This document shows, piece by piece, positions 33,975 through 46,954 of a DNA stretch of 64,000 bases. The DNA comes from Eonycteris spelaea. Taxonomy: Eukaryota; Chordata; Mammalia; Chiroptera; Pteropodidae. Below the pieces are notes generated by a model, which ran no database searches, was not told where the DNA came from, and was given only the letters and a program-made list of their open reading frames with translations. Positions within the stretch are counted from its first letter, which is position 1. Each line of letters opens with the position of its first letter. The stretch covers positions 15,957,001-16,021,000 of the forward strand of contig PUFA01000007.1 of the NCBI GenBank assembly GCA_003508835.1, written 5' to 3'. Both the position numbers and the translations under genes were made by a program.

Positions 33975-35571
33975 AAGTCTCAGCAACTTCTCATTTAATA
34001 TTTTCCCTGTGTTTTGGTTCTCTCTTGAATGAGACAGAAGTTCCACAAAACCACAGTCTTCACAGGGAATGATCTTTCTAATCTTTAACCTTAATAGACA
34101 CTGGGTAAATGGCTTTTGTGGTTTAGTTCTTCTGGATCAGTTGTTCTAGAAGTGTTGGTCTGTTTCACAGATTCCACTAAGTCATCCTAAGTTTCCACCC
34201 ATAGAGAATCACACATCAAGTTGCATTCAATTTCTCTTCATTTCTCTGGCTTCTTTAGAAGATTTCACTTTATTCTTTCAAAATAAAGACTAATGTATGT
34301 GGGGTAGTAGATTTACTTCAGGGTCTTGCCAAAATTCTACTCTTTAATCCTTTGAGTCTTTCTTTACATTATTAAATAGCTGTCATTAATAGGTTGATTG
34401 TAGCTCTCTGTTTCATCACAGCTTTGGAATGGATAAGTTGTTTATTTTCCTAGAATGAATGTTGTGATGAATGTGCTTTACCAAATAAAATATTTATTCT
34501 GGAAAATGTCATCTCCACCCAAAAACAACCTTATTGTGTACATCTCTCTGATGTCTGCCACATCCTCTAAAGTAAATTCTATTACTTCTCTAGGAGTGTT
34601 TCCTCATTATTTTGATGATTAATGGTACATTGTGATAGTTTAGGTTATATACCCTAGAGATAGGGTTGGGCTCCGAGATATGGGACCTAATTTTATACTT
34701 GCATAAAATTCAGAATACCAGCCACTTTGCCTCTTCCCAAATCAGTAGAATGGCTATTGGGTCATGAGGTAGACATCTGTTTGGGATAGCACACTGCTAG
34801 TCCATCAGGAACTTATTACTTAAACTTAAATTAGATTTCTCTCTCTAAGAAGTGATGAACAGAAAGATAGAGCTCCTTTTCAGCTTTACATATTTATATA
34901 AACATATCTGAAAGGAGTATAAATGAAGCAAATGATTAAATGACTACTAAAAGAAATGAACAAAGCTCTTCTGTGCTTCTGCTACCAACTTTATTGCAAA
35001 AAAAAATGCATCCTTCTTTGTTAAGAGAGTTTGGGTCCTTTTCAGGATTCCAACTTAGAAAAGACAAACAAGTAAACAAAACAAATAAAGAAACATCAAA
35101 AAAAAAAAAAAAAAAACTCCTGAGTAGATCATGAGTCTCTAGACTGGGTAAAATCTTTCTTCTCCAAAGGAATATGTATTCCTCACTTATGCTTCACAAA
35201 CAGAATCTAAATATTTCTTGTCATTAAAATCTGATGAACAGGAATATTTATTTTGTCGATCCCAGTACATTCTAAAGACTCTGGCACACATCAGATATTA
35301 AAAACATCTTATAGGATTAATGAATAAATTAGTGTCCTAAATCAAGGAATGATGAATGATAGCTGTCTTTTCTTATGAAGATGCAAACTGTAGATGTATT
35401 TGTCAAAGCAGACATTGCACCAAATGAAGTTAAACAGGTAGAGGAACTTTATTCAAGGATACAGTTTCTTTAGAATGGGGGAGAGAGGCCAGGACTTTGC
35501 GTTCAATTCCACTGAAACAAAAGGTGAGAGGTTTTTTTTCCCCTTTTCGCTTTAAATTTTTATTTGTCTTC
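33975..35571. other. Unassigned stretch ending near an A-rich tract
   Basis: 1.6 kb without recognised gene or repeat. An A-rich segment (35060-35117) ends in 20 consecutive A (35098-35117) and could be the tail of a plus-strand retroelement whose body I cannot identify. The frame 34940-35134 runs into this tract. Confidence 0.35.
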
Positions 35572-35760
35572 TTTCCTTCCTTCCTTCCTATCTTCTTTCT
35601 TTCCTCTCCCTCCCTCCCTCCCTCCCCTCCTTCCTTCCTTCCTTCCTTCCTTCCTTCCTTCCTTCCTTCCTTCCTTCCTTCCTTCCTTCTCCTTCTTTTC
35701 TTCCTCCCTTCTTCCCTTTCTTTCTCTTTTTTTCTTCCTCTTTTTATTTTTATTTTTTTA
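35572..35760 (+). repeat. Long CCTT/CCCT pyrimidine tract
   Basis: About 190 bases almost entirely C and T. The core is about 15 uninterrupted CCTT units (about 35628-35688), with CCCT units to the left and TTTC/CTTC to the right. The overlapping open frames with repeated Leu-Pro-Ser or Lys-Glu-Gly-Arg (35430-35765, 35497-35778, 35564-35761) are this tract translated, not proteins. Confidence 0.95.
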
Positions 35761-35764
35761 AACA

Positions 35765-38205
35765 CTGGGATGAACTAGTAGAAAGATGAGACCAGGCAAT
35801 AGAATGTGTCTTGCATATTGAGTTATTCCTCAACTTGAAATGCTTTTCTTGGTGATTAAGCACTCTGTGTTTGCTAACTGACATCCACTGAAATTAGGCT
35901 CCTACTTTCTTAGCAGATACTGGGAAATAGGGTCTCTAATCTTCCTTGATGATTAAATTTCAAATTGCTCCCAGGTCCTTGAGAAAGACATTCTTGGATC
36001 ATAAAACTAGAAAGAGGATTTTTTTTAAATAAAAGATTTGAATGTATCTTAAAGGGTCAGTAAAAATTTAGTTATAAAATTTCAAAAGTAAATGATCTAA
36101 ATAAAGGGAAATTAGGAACCTATTAGGAAGGAAGGAGATTGTCTAAAGTTCAGTCAAGCTGAGGAGAATGTAAGGGGCCTCTTTGTCACATGTGTCTTCG
36201 TAATATAATAGAAAGTAATTAATTACAAAGGAAAACGCCTTCTTCTCCCCCATGTACATAGAACTGGTAACGTTTCTCTTGTATAAATATTCTTGGAAGG
36301 TCAAATACAAGAATATCATTACATGTTTTCAACAATATTAAAATCTAATTATTAAATAACAAAGCATTTATGTGTTATTTAATAAAATAGGAAGCTTAGA
36401 ACATATAGTATTTCCCTGTCCTTTATGAGCTGGTATTAAATTCTAATTCTTAATCTTTGATTTATTTTATTTTTTTCCATCTCTTTCATTGGATGATAGC
36501 CATGGTAGATTGGAGCTTCTGCTGATTCTTCCTGATATAATATCTTCCCTCTGATTTGAAATCTGAATCATCAAAGTTGAAAAATTGGCTGTCATTTATG
36601 CCAAAACTGTTCATCTTTGTCACTGTTACATTTCACACTTTGTCAATTCATATCCCTAGTTTTGTCATGCTTTTTGCATGGCTCTTATATTTTCTCTTTA
36701 ACAGGAACCAGCTTGTTCCTGTATTATCTTCTTGGCCATAAACATACATGCCCAAATGTATAGTGGATGAAGATGAAACTTATACTTCTGATAGTCACAG
36801 ACTGGTTACACATTATGCAGAATATAAGAGAAAAGTACTTAAAGAACAAATATGCTTTCTAATATTATAACAATTCATTGTATGGATGAGTTTTCCATTT
36901 TAGTTTAGTAGAATTTCTTTCTGTATGTAAAATTTACTTAATTATCAAATGATTTTGCTTTAAAATGATAATTAATATACATGTATAATTATCATTTCGA
37001 AATAAAATGAGGACACTTTTTAAATTTATGGGACACCATATTGTCAATGAGTAAAATTTATTTTTGAAAAGGAAGGTTCTAAAGCCTCAGTTTTACCTTC
37101 TGTATAATAGGAATAATGTTTCAATTATTAAATGTTTCTTTAGAAAGGCGTGATGCCTGGGAGGAAAGAGCAAAAGCATGTTAAAAATATACCATAATGC
37201 GATTTTAGAAAGATAAGAATTTTCACTTAAATCTGAACTTTTCACAGTAGTTTCTTAAAAAAATAATAATATTAAGAATATAAAAGTTATCTGAGTTATT
37301 TTCAAATACATGTAAATCATTTTTCAAGTGGTACTGTGTTGATTACACGATTATGGATGCTTCATCACAGGAAGAATACTTTCCTCCCTCAGATAAAAAT
37401 ATGCGTTTGCTTCATCCCATGAAGACAGTTGCTTCTGGCTTTCTTATAAATGATCCTGTGCTCCCCATCTCTTATAATTCTAAAATATAAGTGACTTTAA
37501 CAAAACTACAAACAGCCTTGATTAAACTGATTTTCAGATAAAAAGTTGAAACTGGTTATTTTATGGAAAGCATTTAAGAACAGTCTATATGGATAATGGA
37601 AGCTGCTTTGAGATGTGCATTACCAACTTTAACATAAAATGGAAATTTTGATAGAGTCATATGCGCCAGTATGTGGCCAAAATTTCTTTGACACAGCCTT
37701 ACACTGGGTCAGTGAAAGTTCATGCCTCCTAAGATAGCCCAAAAATGTCTACTTGACAGGAATTCAAATAAGAATTAAACTATTGCATTACATCTAAAAT
37801 TGAATTTCTACCAACTTGCTTACAAACTGATTAGAAATTATTTGGTATCTTAATTTGCTCTGTGGAAAAAAAAAATCCATTTAATTATATTTGTTCATTC
37901 ATTCAAATAACAAACATAGAACTGAGTTTAGAGTTCAAATAAGGGGAATTATTAAGTCATCATCAGATGAAATTAAAGAGTTCTAATTTTGATTTCTAGC
38001 TCTGCCGTCTAGAAATTGTGCTAGTGTTGATGAGACAGTCAGATGACAAAATGCATTGTCTACTGATGGCTGGTAAGATATTTTATTTCTCTTATAAGTA
38101 AGTCGCGACTTGCATGTGGCTGAGTGACTCTAGGATGCAGTCTTCAGTAACTTTTGTGTTCTTCTAGATAGTTGCAATCAGTTCTACTGTACCTTGGCAC
38201 ATCCT
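35765..38205. other. Long unassigned AT-rich stretch
   Basis: 2.4 kb with no recognised gene or repeat. An isolated phrase near 38000 ('ctagctctgccgtctagaa') faintly recalls a MIR head but is too short. Confidence 0.4.
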
Positions 38206-38294
38206 AGGATAGGATGTTCTTCCTGCCTCCCTCCATCATTCCTGCCCTCCCTCCTTCGTTCTCTCCCTCCCTCACTTCCTTCCTTCCTTCTTCT
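38206..38294 (+). repeat. CCTCC/CCTT pyrimidine tract
   Basis: An imperfect C/T-rich array; the frame 38194-38421 crosses it. It is the third CCTT-type tract within about 6.5 kb (with 31921 and 35572). Confidence 0.85.
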
Positions 38295-38489
38295 CATATA
38301 TTTTTTGGGGATAATACTTTATAGATGCTGTATGTTTTTCTCTGAATTTTCGTTTTCTTGTGGCCTCAAATTCAAAAGCCTTTCTGCTGCATTTCTCTTC
38401 AAACAACTCTCCCATCAATAAACACATAGAACTTAAAAGTTTTCCAATGGGAGAAAAGTTAAGAGTACCAGCAAAAAGCAGAGGATCTG

Positions 38490-38578
38490 TAAGTGTGTGT
38501 TTGTGTGTATATGTGTAGGTCTATGTGTGAGTATACATGCTTGTGTGTATGTGTGTTTGTAAGTTCACATGCATGTAA
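38490..38578. repeat. Imperfect (TG)n array
   Basis: TGTG units interrupted by TA, CA and TC steps; low-complexity sequence only. Confidence 0.7.
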
Positions 38579-39002
38579 CGGTGGTGGTTAGGAAAGAGGG
38601 ATAACACCTAATATTTTACAAACACTTAATCCACTTACTCTCCCAACTCAAGGTTCTCATCCATTCTCACCTGCCATGTCCTGCCATCCTCAGGACCTAC
38701 TATGGACAGTAAAAAACTGAGGAGTAAAACCCATTAATAAGTTTGTGTTTATGATTGTGTCACATACAACACAAAATGCATTCAAGAGTCATTCCAGCTA
38801 CTTAGTCATGAATTGTTCTTATGGTGACAAAATCACCAAAACCAGGAGTTATTGGTTAACCTTGCTGATTAAACTAATGATTACGAAGTGGTTCTTTAAA
38901 AAATTATTTAGTTTCTTATTAAAGACAGTATTTAGCAGAATGAATGGCTACTCTGAGGAATTACTGTAAGCTAGCATAATTTTCCTGATTTAAGTTAAAT
39001 TC

Positions 39003-39611
39003 TTTTTTTTTTTTTTGCTAACAACAAAGCATAGATGTTTTAACAACCATAGATTTATATACGCTAAGAAATAGACAACTATAGTATTTTTATGTAATTT
39101 AGTTTTGTTGACCATTCTTCTGAATCTTAGAAGACTTGCCTTTTTGGTACTCAGCTAAATAAATTCTTTAAAATAGAAAGTCTTCTCCTGATACTAGGCA
39201 GAAACATAAGCAAGACTATCAGACTAGTCAGGAAAATGGGTAAGGTAAAAAAAAATTGAAGAGAGGTAAAGAATTCTGGAGCGACAATTGTCTGTGGCAT
39301 TGGGCCTTCCTGTAGAGCTTCCTTTAAGTTATTTATGCTGCTGATTAGGTAGCCAAATAACATTGCAACAACTGCCACCCACCCCATGCCTACTTTACAC
39401 CTATGTCAGGTTCCATTATCTGTATGCTTTCCCATCCACCCTACCCATTCATTAAATCACTTAGAAGGTTGTATCCTTGAGTACAAAACAAATATTACAA
39501 AATCCAGGCCCTCAGGAGGTAGAGTTAATATGGTTAAGAGTTTGAAGTGGCAAATTTTTGAATTGCTATTCTTCTCATATCCAACCCCCAAAGAAGCTAA
39601 CCAGTGAGACA
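39003..39611 (-). mobile_element. Probable L1-mobilised retrocopy, source unknown
   Basis: On the minus strand the sequence ends in 14 A (the T run 39003-39016). The flank after the tail reads AAGAATTTAACTT, and the sequence before the presumed 5' end reads AAGAATTAATG (revcomp of about 39610-39620), so an imperfect target duplication AAGAATT(T)AA frames it. The inferred cut site, TT|AAGA, suits the L1 endonuclease. A TATAAA-like signal lies about 35 bases before the tail. Inside is a 78-codon minus-strand frame (39151-39387) with two hydrophobic stretches; I do not recognise it. It could be a processed pseudogene fragment, a UTR retrocopy or an unknown SINE-like unit. Confidence 0.4.
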
Positions 39612-39914
39612 TTAATTCTTAATGATGCAATTATTTTTAAAACACCTAACAGTTTGACATTTCTAATTTTAGAGTTGAAAGACTTTTTTTCCTAAAGTGC
39701 CAATATGTCTCTTTCTTTTTCTATGCCTTGCTACTTCCAGAATTTGAAGACTGTTTTCTGACTGATTTTGAATCCCCAGTGTTTTCTTTTCATTTTTTCT
39801 ACTCACGTTATCATTTTCATACTACATGATTTATTTCCTGGGGTTACATACACATTTTCATTAAAAAGATTAGAAAAACAATAATCAAATCCAAAATCTT
39901 TTGAACCTTGGAAC

Positions 39915-40110
39915 ATGTACTCAGCATATTTTCTAGAACCTTAAGGGCTTTATCATATTAGATTTTGGAAGACAATTTGTGAGATAGGAAAGTAATTATA
40001 GTTGTACCTATGTACTTCTTCTTCTTTTTATTTAAGACCCTTAAGGCCTTGTGTTTAAGATATTAAGTAGTTTGAGGTGTGATGAAAGCCAGGAAGGGAA
40101 TGACATCTTT
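39915..40110 (-). mobile_element. Possible MIR SINE, antisense
   Basis: 'aagggctttatcatattaga' followed by 'gagataggaaagtaattata' and 'gtttaagatattaagtagt' fits the antisense MIR order (AAGCGCTTTACATG..., GAGGTAGGTACTATTATTA, GAGGTTAAGTAACTTGC) with heavy divergence. Confidence 0.35.
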
Positions 40111-40504
40111 TTATCTTCAGGAATATCCTTTTCATAAAGTTACACAGACTTTAGAAAGTCAAGGTTAAAGCTACTTTAGTGAATGTTAAGAAAAGTAGCT
40201 TTCATTAAGCGTTGAATTTTTATTCATATTATCATTTTACAAGTGAGACGGATAGCTCCGGGACAATGATGCAATTAAAATGTATGTATTTAGGAGCGAG
40301 TTACTTATCAGAAGATACTTGGCATTTGTTTTATGAGGTAAACGTTGCTATTAAACTGACATTTAAAAGGAATGTTTATAAGGATCTCTTTTTTTCAGCA
40401 ATGATGTAAACAATGTCCATTTTTTTTTCAAGCCAAGGGTCTGCTTTATTAGCATTATCATCATTAGCTTTTTTTCTTAAATAATTTATTCGGTGCAGCT
40501 TTCC
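40111..40504. other. Unassigned spacer
   Basis: Nothing recognised; the frame 40212-40409 has no similarity. Confidence 0.4.
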
Positions 40505-41600
40505 AAGAACAATTAGGGAACTCTAACAAGGAAAATATATGCAAAATAAAGCCATTCACTACTGAAATACAAAGAACCATACAAAAATACTAGGAAAAAT
40601 TATACAACACCAAATTTAATAACCTAAAAGAAATAGACAGTTTCTTAGACTATACACCTTCCTAGACTGAATCATGAAGAACTAAAAATTCTAAACAGAC
40701 TGGTCAACAGTATGAAATTGAAATAATCATTCAAAACCTCCCCAAAAGTAAAAATCCAGGACCACATGATTTCACCAGTGAATTTTACCAAATATTCAAG
40801 GAAGATTTAATACCGTTCTTATCAAAAAAGTAGAGACCATACTTCCTAACTCATTTTTATGAGGCCAACATTAACCTGATACCAAAACCTGATGTCATAG
40901 GCCAATATCTCTCATGAATACAGGTGCAAAAATCATAAATAAAATACTGGTAAATTAAAGACAGCAATACATTAAGAAGATGATACACCATGATCAAGTG
41001 GGCTTCATCTCAAGGGTACAGGGATGGTTTAAAATATGCAAATTGACTAACATGATACACCACATAAATAAAATAAAGGATAAAAATCATGATCATATCA
41101 ATAGATGTAGTAAAAGCATTTGGCAAGATACAGTATCCACTTATGATTAAAGCACTTAATAAAATAGGTATAGAAAGAAATACTTCAACATGATAAAGGG
41201 CATATACAACAACCCTCGGCTAACATCACACTTAATGGTAAACTAAAAACCTTCTCTCTAAAATCAGGAATATGACCTGGCTATCTGCTATCATAATTAT
41301 TATTCAACATAGTTTTGAAGTCCTAGCTAGAGCACAGGCAAGAGGAAGAAATAAAAGGCATCCAAATAAGGGATGAAGAAGATAAATTATCACTTTGTAT
41401 AGATGATCTGATTCTCTCTATATATATAAAAAAAAAACCTAAAGACTCCATTAAAAAACTTTTAGAATAATAATATAAATATAGTAAAGATTTAGAGTAA
41501 AATCAATGTTCAAGAATCCATAGTGTTCCTACACTCTAACAATGAGTCTGCAGAAAAAGAAATGAAAAAAGAAAAAATCCTTTTGCAATTGTAACAAAAT
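40505..41600 (+). mobile_element. L1 ORF2 reverse-transcriptase fragment, sense
   Basis: A decayed L1 covering the RT domain, readable in broken frames. 'aatccaggaccacatgattt' (about 40753) encodes the PGPDGF region. 'catgatcaagtgggcttcat' (about 40989) encodes HDQVGF. 'tttgtatagatgatctgatt' (about 41393) encodes CIDD in place of the catalytic FADD. Stops and frameshifts are frequent, so it is inactive. Neither ORF1 nor the 3' end is attached, so it is an internal fragment. Confidence 0.8.
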
Positions 41601-44600
41601 AATCATTCACGGACATTTCTGCAGTAACAAAGCTAAGCAAAGCTTTCATATATTTGCAGCTAAAAAATTGGTAATTAACAAAACCAATTTACTAAGCTGC
41701 ATTTACTATAAAGTTTTGACTCTAGTGGGAAACTCAGAATGTATTGTTCACATTCCTTTATTCCATCCCTACCTTCTCCGCAGAATACTCCCAACCGAAT
41801 TTCAAAATAATTCTTCATGAAGAGTTTTTTTGGATGATATTAGCCCCTCATATTCATCCAGTTAAAAATATGCACATACTGTTAAACTTCTATCATGTTA
41901 AAAGAAATGACTGAAATTAAGAACAAGGTCAAATTTTTCTAGATCTGCTTTCTGGATTGTGTAAAATTTTGTGTCAGCTTTAATTTTTATTTGTTCTTAA
42001 GATACAATTGGGAAATTATTTAAGGCCTGTAATTCTTCTAGGACACCTATTTTTAAACATGTATTTATTTCATTTTATATATGTGGATTAAAGATGCAGA
42101 GTAAAATGAAGAATGATATAAAATAACTTTTCTAGGAAAAAACTTGAAAATAATTTTCAAATATAAGAGAATTACACAAAATCAAAATTTCTTAGTGTTA
42201 ATACAAATTAATTTTTATTTATAACATATCCAAGATAAAGAAATTTACATTAAAAAACTGCAATAAATCTGTCAGAAGATTTAAAGATTTAAATTTGAGC
42301 AATAAAACCTTGTATTTTATTGGCCATTGACACATTAAAAAGGCACAGTATAAATTTGTTTTAAATGTTTTTGCTAAGGAATTATAAATATATACTTTTC
42401 ATTTTCCAGAAAAGCTGACATGAAAAGTTTTTCATATAGAATGTAAAACACTCATATTTATTACAGATTTGATTAAACTTGCAGTTTATACATTGTAAAA
42501 TATTTCTTTCTGGTCAGCTCTTTTCCTTCCACACCCCATATACTATAGAATTTGGCATAGGATATATATCCTACTTGATCATAATATCATTTTAAAATTA
42601 TTGTCATTCCTCAAATAAATAAATAATGATTTTTTGAATCCTATGACATAACATTATCAGTTAACTGACTTCCCAGTCACTCTCCTTTATTCATGAAGAT
42701 TTTAATAAGTTTCATTGTCTTTACTTCAATCCCTACTTTTGTCTTAATTCTGTGGAGTTCATATTCATAAAATTTGCCCACTCTCTCAGTCCTTATTAAT
42801 GCTTTTATCTCCAATAATCTGATTTTCATTTTTGCTGTATAAGTACTCTCACAATAGTGTTCTCCAAATATTGTCATTACCAACAACTGTGCCATTTCCA
42901 CATTTTCAGTTTTTCATTATCTTATCCTTTGACCTGTCTTTCAAGTTTACTTTCTCAAATACAGCAATCTCATTTTGATTCCATTCTCCTCCTCTTTTCC
43001 CACCATACTGTGCCCACACTCCGATCTTCACTTCTCTCTTTACCTAATTTAGGAGCCAGTGTTCACTGCTACTTACTTCTTCAACATGTGCTCTGTCCTG
43101 GAGTTGACGGGCTCTTCTTATACATCAGGTAGGGAAGACAGAGATGTAAGATGCTTTGAGAGAATGTACATTGATTATAGGGGCTGAGAGAAGGTGAAGC
43201 TGGACTAGTTCTGAGCTAGGTGCAGACTCTGAAAGGAGAAGGTGTTTCTCCTTTGGATTGCTCATGGGCAGCAATCCTGGAAGTTCATGCAAATGCTGGA
43301 TGCAGTGGCTCCTGGGATCTGGTGGTATCTGGCTATTCTCTTTTAGATAATTGTAGAAATAGCCACTTGGAAGTTAATTCTAAGTTCCAGCTTATACTCA
43401 GGAATGTGAACAATCTGTTGTTTTTGCCCTGCAGTTGTTAACTGACTAGCCTCTTCTTGTCTCTTCCTTCCACAATCTGGCCTACTGTAATTTAATTTAG
43501 GACATCTCAGAATTTTCTCCTTGTCCGTAGCAAGTAGTAAATTGATGGTATATCATAATGACAAGTTTCTTTCAATGTCTGTTTCATATTGATAATGTGG
43601 TCACAGTGCCTCACTGGTTAGGACAACACAGACCTCTTTTTTGAAATATCTACACTATAAGCTGTTGTTCTTGTGTTTAGTTGTATAGTTTTCAATTAAT
43701 TATATCCATGAGACATGAAATACTTAGAGAATTCCCCCAAATCTGGTTCCATTCATATTCTGGACTTATTCCTCTTTTTTGTGTGTGTAGTAACCACCTA
43801 TTCTTTCCTTTTCACACAGGATCAATCATCACAGTCAGCAGAACAATTTTATCCTTTGTGCTGTCTCTGCTTCTAGTTAAATGGACCTTTGGTTTTACTT
43901 GTTTGATGTATTTTTTCCTTAGATTATAACAAGTCATAAGTGAAACATACATTCCTTATTTTGTTTCTTATACCTATGTATCATATCTTTGCCTAAAAGA
44001 TGCTGTATGTTGGTCACTGATTCAGACCATATGCCATATCTAATAGAACTCTTGCAATAACCACAAAATGTTATTCCACTGGTGCCATAACTATCTTCAA
44101 AAGACTGTTGCATTTTTCCATCAAGATAGTGCTTCAGTTTGGGGAAAAATAGTAAGATCTATGACTATTTCGAGCATAAGAATATTGTTTTTGAATTTCT
44201 GTAAAATGAGTTTCCTGGAGTTTTATCCTGAGATAAGCATTGCTGTATTTTGATATTTTTAAAACTCAGAAATGTATATGCTCATTTAAAGCAACATCAG
44301 TGTATATGATGGTGGATTGTTCACAGTTAAAATAGCTTAGACATAATTCAGGATGAAGTACCTAACACAATTTGCTTTAGAGAGATACCCCTTGAATATT
44401 GAAGCTGAGTTGGCCATAGACCTTTGGCAATCATGATGCAAGCAGAAGCATAAAAAGTGCTTGCACATTGGAGTTGCCAACTTGCTGCTTTAGAGAACGC
44501 CACATGGACAAGCCAGAACTAGCCTAAAGGATAATGGGATGTAGGTGGTCAGGTCATCTCTTCACTTAGCTGACAATGAATTAGTCACCAGACATTGCAT

Positions 44601-44749
44601 GAAGCTAATTTGAAACATCCAGATCCAGTCAAGCTGGCCTAGACAAAAAGAATCCCCAGCCTACTGAACAATTCTAAATGTTTACTAAGTTATTAAGCTC
44701 TGCAGTGGGCTGATTTGCATTTGCATTAAAAGTCGATATAATGCTCTTA
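41601..44749. other. Long unassigned stretch
   Basis: 3.1 kb without a recognised gene or repeat. Segment 43200-43440 is GC-richer than its neighbours but carries no motif that I can name. Frames at 42677-42901, 42857-43132, 43220-43441 and 43681-43929 lack recognisable domains. Confidence 0.4.
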
Positions 44750-44850
44750 CTAGACAGGTGCCTACTATGTTTCAGACACTGTGCAATGTGAACGTAGTAT
44801 TGAAAAATAGTCCACATGTTACGTTTTTGCCTTATTTGAGATTTTCTTCC
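44750..44850 (-). mobile_element. L2 3' tail, antisense
   Basis: 'gtgcctactatgtttcagac' and 'actgtgcaatgtgaac' match the antisense L2 terminus (GCACCTACTATGTGCCAGGCACTGTGCTA). Only about 100 bases remain. Confidence 0.55.
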
Positions 44851-45889
44851 TTTATAAGAGCCATTTTGCTCAAAATACAAGTTCTTGTCAACCTCTGAAA
44901 CATACTTTTCCTCTTACAACCAGAAAATGGGCTCACTTAATACTTAACTGATAATATAGACACTATCTCACTGGAACTTGATTTAGCATACTTAATTTCA
45001 AATGCCTTTGCACCTTTCATTTTCCACATTCAGTGAGAACCTCAAGTCACACAGCATGTGTTGTATGAACACCTTTATGACCACGGACAGGACCTTTAAA
45101 AAAATTAGTAGTGATCATCTTCATGGATTAGTATTTATGTTTTTTATGTTGTTTTAATTTTTAAATACGGTACTTTAATCACACAAATACTAATAGCTTC
45201 TGGAATTTGTGGGGGCAGAGGGTGGCCATGGATTACAACTGAAAATTTAAAATTATACAGAGTCCCACATAAAGTTATTCTAATACTTACAATATGAACG
45301 GTAATTTATATTTGATCCTTGCAATAGATCCACCCCCCTTTTTTTTTAAACTCTAGAGCTTGAAGCAATGACAAGGCTCTGTTGTCACAAAGATTCAAAT
45401 ATCTGTTTTCACCTGTTTGTTAATGACTAGTAAAATTCTTTTTCAGTCAATTATTTTAAAGCATGTTTATCATGGACATATGAAGTAGATTTATAATAAG
45501 TAAATAGTGGCTTCCCCATTCCTTCCTCATGATCTTTTTCACCTTCAAATTTTCTATGATTATCCCTATCAACAACTACACTCTTCTGTCGCTGTCATTG
45601 ACTAACCTTATGGTATGCTGCTTATGGATTAATTTGCCAAGCCATCTGTCTGATTTCCATAGCCTAAGTGTTTTTACATCAGATGCCCTGGCAATAAACT
45701 GAAATCATTCAGTCAGGAGCATTAGTTTAATCTGTGAAAGATGCAGCAATTTGTCTGGAAATTCCAGCTGGCATAATGCAAACAGCAGCTCCAGGCAGAT
45801 GATATTTGATCCACATAGAACGTAATCCTTTTTTTATTATACTTATTTATGGTTTTCCTCTATATTTTATTGCTGTATTATAGTGTGCT

Positions 45890-45894
<5 letters not shown>
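44851..45894. other. Unassigned stretch with a non-repetitive island
   Basis: The part 45600-45830 has balanced composition and no repeat similarity, and carries an octamer-like ATGCAAA next to CAGCTG and TAAT-type sites. It may be a conserved regulatory element, but conservation cannot be judged from one sequence. Confidence 0.3.

Positions 45895-45952
<58 letters not shown>
45895..45952. repeat. (TC)29 microsatellite
   Basis: 58 bases of uninterrupted TC, followed by a short ATA run (45953-45964). It is pure and long, hence likely variable in length between individuals. Confidence 0.97.
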
Positions 45953-45956
<4 letters not shown>

Positions 45957-46218
45957 TAATAATATGGCAAAACATTTTACTTAGTGAAATTTTAGATTTC
46001 CTCTGGACAGGAACTCACTATTTTGATGAACTAATAAAATTGTGGGAAGAAAAAATTTTTGACTTAAACTCTTATTTGCAGTAACTTTGAATTTTGAGAT
46101 TTTCAACTATTCTTTCCTTCTAAAAGTTATTTTCAATATAAAACCATATATTTCATTGGGATAGGGGTGGCACCCCAGAAAAATCATTACTAGGCTATTC
46201 ACTCTTCAGCGACTATAG

Positions 46219-46435
46219 CAGGGTTTCTCAACCTCAAAAATACTGAATTTTAGAGCTGGGAATATTTTTGGCACAGTGACATTGTTCTGTGCATTGTGGA
46301 GTGTTTAAAAGCATTCCTGACATCTATCCACTGCGTGCTGGTAGCACCAACAACCCAGTGTGATAAACAAAATGTTCAAGGAACCGCCATTATCTTTTGG
46401 CAGAGGGACAAAATCACACCAATTGAGGTGATCTG
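46219..46435 (-). mobile_element. MER5A-type hAT-Charlie MITE
   Basis: Starts CAGGGTTTCTCAACCTCAAA and ends AAATCACACCAATTGAGGTG ATCTG. Internal blocks 'ttctgtgcattgtggagtg' and 'tggtagcaccaacaaccc' match antisense MER5A in order and spacing. About 217 bp, near full length. The 8-bp duplication is not obvious. The minus-strand frame 46305-46580 crosses it and is not a gene. Confidence 0.75.
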
Positions 46436-46954
46436 TAGGGTTTGAAAGCGAGTTTAAATGATTGTCACGGGTAACGTTAAATGAGTCAGGGGTGGGCGAA
46501 CAATGGGGAAAGGCAGAGAGGTTGTATTGGGTGTAGCTGAGTGTACAAATGTGAAAACACACTGGAGATTGTTGTTGCAATTAACTAGTTAGAGGTTTTT
46601 TTTTGTACATGAGATTTAAGGTTATATGTTTGTGTATGAATTTAATATTGCTTTTGAGGAGCAGTTGTTTTGTTTTCTTTTTTTAAAAAAATTTTTATCC
46701 TTTTTATTCTACCCTTTCATGCCCATGTTCATTCAGTTAAATCGCCTCTGCCTAGCTCAGGAGAGTTCCAGCCCACACCGTGTATCCTGATGCCTCTAAT
46801 TCAAATTCTACTTTGTCTTCTCCGAATAACTTAATCCTGTGCTTCCTACTTCAGTCCATTTATAGCTGAGGAATTTCAAGTTGTACCCTGGAAATGGCTC
46901 GATTCCAGGAAACCGCCATCAGAGTGTCTCTGAATGCCTGTTAAAAATTCCAGA
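46436..46954. other. Unassigned spacer
   Basis: About 520 bases. The last part (46915-46954) faintly resembles a Charlie-type hAT sequence cut by the following LTR. T/A runs at 46677-46693. Confidence 0.35.

Noticed and set aside
35430..35778. Open frames with Leu-Pro-Ser or Lys-Glu-Gly-Arg repeats on both strands
   Set aside because: They are translations of the CCTT pyrimidine tract.
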